A DNA stretch of 6,481 nt, from positions 1-6,481 of the forward strand of contig JBMNNN010000120.1 of the NCBI GenBank assembly GCA_050942555.1, in the 5' to 3' direction. The position numbers and the translations under genes are program-made. Under the pieces are notes generated by a model. It worked only from the letters and a program-made list of their open reading frames with translations, did not search any database and had not been told where the DNA came from. The DNA comes from JAAYXU01 sp050942555. Lineage in GTDB: Bacteria; Bacillota; Clostridia; Christensenellales; UMGS416. This document shows, one piece after another, positions 4,579 to 6,481 of this stretch. Position 1 is the first letter of the stretch, and each line of letters begins with the position of its first letter.

Positions 4579-5574
4579 TCAGCGACGCTCGCCGATGATT
4601 TCCTGGGCGTAGGCGTTATCGACCACCTGCGCGAAGGGAACCGGCTCGTCAAATACACCGGCCTGGATAATGATTTCCTGCAGACGGTTAAAAGCCTCTT
4701 CCTTCATGACGGGCGTATCCATCCAGGCGTCAATTTCCCGGTACGATTTGGCGACCAGTACCAGCGAATCGACCGACGTATCGGGGAAGAAACCCGCGAT
4801 CGTCTCGGCGACCTCGCGGTCGGAGGCGCTCATGATCCACTGCTGCGCCTTGTAGATGGCCCGCAGGAAGCTCCTGATGATGTCGGGATTTTTCTCGATA
4901 TAGCTCTTCTTGGCCATGAACGCCGTATAGGGCACCTCGCCGCTTTCCGCGCCCACCGCGTCCATTATGTAGCCCTTCCCCTCCTGCTCAAACATGGAGG
5001 CTGTCGGCTCAAACAGCGTGACGTAGTCGCCCATACCGCCCTCAAACGCGCCGCCCATCAGATTGAACTGGACGCTGGTGATGACCTCCACGTCGACGCC
5101 GGGCTCCAGCCCGTTTTTGCGCAGCACGTACTCGAGCGTCATTTCCGGAACGCCGCCCGCGCGGCCGCCGATTATGGTCTTGCCACGCAAATCGCTCCAC
5201 TGAAAGTCCTCCGCAGGCTCTCTGCCCACCAGGAAAGATCCGTCCCGCTTGGTAAGCTGTCCAAATACGATCGCGCTGTCTTCCTTGCCTTCCCTGAATA
5301 CATAGATAGCCGCCTCGGGGCCCATAAGCCCAATCTGCGCCTGATCCGACAGGATGGCCGTCATCGATTTGTCCGCCCCCCCACCGTTCACAAGGTCGAT
5401 CGTAAGCCCCTCCTCATCGAAGTAACCCAGCGAAATCGCTGCATACAGCGGAGCATAGAACACCGAGTGGGTCACCTCATTGAGTACGATTCGTTCCGGC
5501 TCCTGCTTTGCGCATCCGATCACGATGGATACCAAAAGCAAACATACCACTACTGCAGCCAACCGTTTGAACAT
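4579..5574 (-). CDS. ABC importer substrate-binding lipoprotein, NMT1/SsuA-like
   Basis: This is the extracytoplasmic solute receptor that feeds the permease-ATPase pair. From ATG at 5574 (331 residues) it begins with a lipoprotein signal peptide: MFKR, a hydrophobic run, then lipobox VIGC with the lipidated cysteine at 21. The mature part has the NMT1/THI5-like periplasmic-binding fold: HSVFYAPLYAAISLGYFDEE near the start, NGGGADKSMTAILSDQAQIG with the Gly-rich loop, GPEAAIYVF, DLRGKTIIGGRAGG, and a C-terminal helical half with EKNPDIIRSFLRAIYKAQQW. The start is supported by GGAGGG 7 nt upstream; the frame extends to TTG at 5637, but that codon lies inside the predicted -35. It is the first gene of the operon. 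Relatives bind nitrate, taurine, sulfonates or pyrimidine precursors. No thiamine riboswitch or other clue fixes the ligand here. Confidence 0.94.
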   Translation of the reverse strand: MFKRLAAVVVCLLLVSIVIGCAKQEPERIVLNEVTHSVFYAPLYAAISLGYFDEEGLTIDLVNGGGADKSMTAILSDQAQIGLMGPEAAIYVFREGKEDSAIVFGQLTKRDGSFLVGREPAEDFQWSDLRGKTIIGGRAGGVPEMTLEYVLRKNGLEPGVDVEVITSVQFNLMGGAFEGGMGDYVTLFEPTASMFEQEGKGYIMDAVGAESGEVPYTAFMAKKSYIEKNPDIIRSFLRAIYKAQQWIMSASDREVAETIAGFFPDTSVDSLVLVAKSYREIDAWMDTPVMKEEAFNRLQEIIIQAGVFDEPVPFAQVVDNAYAQEIIGERR

Positions 5575-5607
5575 ATAGATTCCCTCCCTCAAATACACGC
5601 TAGTTTC

Positions 5608-5637
5608 ATCATATTCATCCGGGACAACAAGGTTCAA
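5608..5637 (-). promoter_or_regulatory. Promoter of the ABC importer operon
   Basis: On the minus strand TTGAAC (5632-5637), an 18-nt spacer and TATGAT (5608-5613) make a fair sigma-A promoter. Transcription would start near 5601 with a leader of about 27 nt that carries the GGAGGG of the binding-protein gene. The leader is too short for a riboswitch. The site also supports the internal ATG start at 5574. Confidence 0.6.
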
Positions 5638-5717
5638 ACGCTTTTATGAGAGAGGGCCGCCCAGCAGGAATTTGGGCCGCGGGGAACGAATCCTTGCGCG
5701 GAGTCATGTCATGAAGC

Positions 5718-5722
5718 GGAGG
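5718..5722 (+). promoter_or_regulatory. Shine-Dalgarno deciding the oxidoreductase start
   Basis: GGAGG lies 6 nt before ATG at 5729. An in-frame ATG at 5711 has a weaker GGAG (5700-5703) with 7 nt spacing and would add six basic residues (MKRRKT). The stronger site and the family start (a beta strand directly after the methionine) favour 5729. Confidence 0.55.
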
Positions 5723-5728
5723 AAGACG

Positions 5729-6481
5729 ATGCTCGAAGTAGGACTGTACGGGCAAAACGGCCATCAGCTAAACCACGAGGGTCATTACGGCGGAAAGATA
5801 CGGATCGTCTCCGTCTGCGGGGTAGACGTCTCCCGGATACCGCCCAAAATGCTGGTCGGCAACGCGAGGGAGTACGCGACGCTTCACGACATGCTGCGCG
5901 ACCCGCGGGTGCGGATGGTATCGCTGTGCTCGCCAAGGCGCAGCGATCAGGCGGCTGACGCGCTGCGCGTCATGCGTTCGGGCAAGCACGCGCTGTGCGA
6001 AAAGCCCTGCGCGCTGACCGAGCACGATCTTGATATGCTGATCCGGGAATCGGAACGCTGCGGCGTCATACTGCGCGAGATGTGCGAGACGGTGTACGAA
6101 CAGCCCTGGTGGACGCTGCGTTCACTCATACGCTCGGGCGTGCTGGGCGATGTGGCGCAGGTGTTCGTGCAGAAATCCTATCCGATGCACGGCGGACGCC
6201 CGCAGGACGACGAGACCGACGGCGGGCTTATCCGGTGGGTCGGTGTGCACGCGCTGCGGTACGTCGAGCACACGACCGGACTTGCGATACGCAAAATACG
6301 CGCCGCGCGGACCGGGCTCGGAAACCCGGTGCCCGGCGGCGGGCTCGCCACAGCCGCGACGCTCAGCTTCACGCTTGCAAACGGCGGCCTTGGCGTCGCC
6401 ACGCTCAATTATCTCAATCCGAAGGGCTTCGGCTCGTGGGGCAACGAGCACCTGCGCGTATTCGGCACGCGGGGCATGGCC
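5729..6481 (+). CDS. Gfo/Idh/MocA-family oxidoreductase, 3' end cut by window
   Basis: The frame is open to the right edge (251 residues, family usually about 330-400). Seen: an N-terminal beta-alpha-beta unit beginning MLEVGLYGQNGHQLN, the segment DPRVRMVSLCSP near 58-69, the family hallmark GKHALCEKPCALT with E91-K92-P93, and an alpha/beta C-terminal domain starting at about 120 that includes LIRSGVLGDV. Known: the family transfers hydride between NAD(P) and sugars, inositols or related polyols; the EKP lysine, an Asp in a GGxLxDxGxH motif and its His form the active site. Odd: the Gly-rich cofactor loop is GQNGHQ instead of GxGxxG, and the second motif reads GGLIRWVGVH, so the Asp position is Trp 170 while His 174 remains. 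It may be a non-standard member. It is transcribed divergently from the importer operon, so substrate sharing is possible but unproven. Confidence 0.85.
   Translation, partial: MLEVGLYGQNGHQLNHEGHYGGKIRIVSVCGVDVSRIPPKMLVGNAREYATLHDMLRDPRVRMVSLCSPRRSDQAADALRVMRSGKHALCEKPCALTEHDLDMLIRESERCGVILREMCETVYEQPWWTLRSLIRSGVLGDVAQVFVQKSYPMHGGRPQDDETDGGLIRWVGVHALRYVEHTTGLAIRKIRAARTGLGNPVPGGGLATAATLSFTLANGGLGVATLNYLNPKGFGSWGNEHLRVFGTRGMA

Noticed and set aside
5575..5728. Riboswitch (for example thiamine) upstream of the binding-protein gene
   Set aside because: No conserved TPP core sequences are seen and the predicted leader is only about 27 nt.

Overview
The window looks like chromosomal DNA from a member of the Bacillota, most likely a Clostridia-type lineage of moderately high GC. 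This rests on strong GGAGG ribosome binding sites, the smpB-ssrA pair in one orientation, a lipoprotein-type binding protein and TTGnnn/TATAAT promoters with 17-18 nt spacers. I cannot name the species.

Layout. Positions 1-827 (minus) hold the first ~275 residues of a PD-(D/E)XK nuclease-like protein that runs off the left edge. It has no stop codon in the window, so a simple ORF search misses it. Positions 828-1505 hold no convincing gene but several inverted and direct repeats, and they end in a rho-independent terminator. Positions 1506-1858 (minus) are the transfer-messenger RNA gene ssrA with its own promoter, and 1944-2417 (minus) is smpB with a strong promoter. Together these form the trans-translation module that rescues stalled ribosomes. 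Positions 2500-2851 are mostly non-coding, with two weak small ORFs on the plus strand. Positions 2852-5574 (minus) form a three-gene ABC importer operon of the NitT/TauT/SsuABC type: lipoprotein binding protein, then ATPase, then permease, with the last two genes overlapping. From 5729 to the right edge (plus) there is a divergent, truncated Gfo/Idh/MocA-family oxidoreductase with unusual active-site residues.

The left ~1.4 kb is visibly more AT-rich than the rest and lies directly downstream of the 3' end of ssrA, a classic integration site for genomic islands. The simplest reading is a core region (ssrA, smpB, then transporter) with an acquired segment carrying the nuclease-like gene to the left. 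No integrase or second attachment site is visible, so the island idea is an inference. The transporter substrate cannot be read from the sequence. I see no complete new system here. The most unusual items are the edge nuclease beside ssrA, a tmRNA tag frame that appears to resume on an arginine codon, and the altered oxidoreductase.
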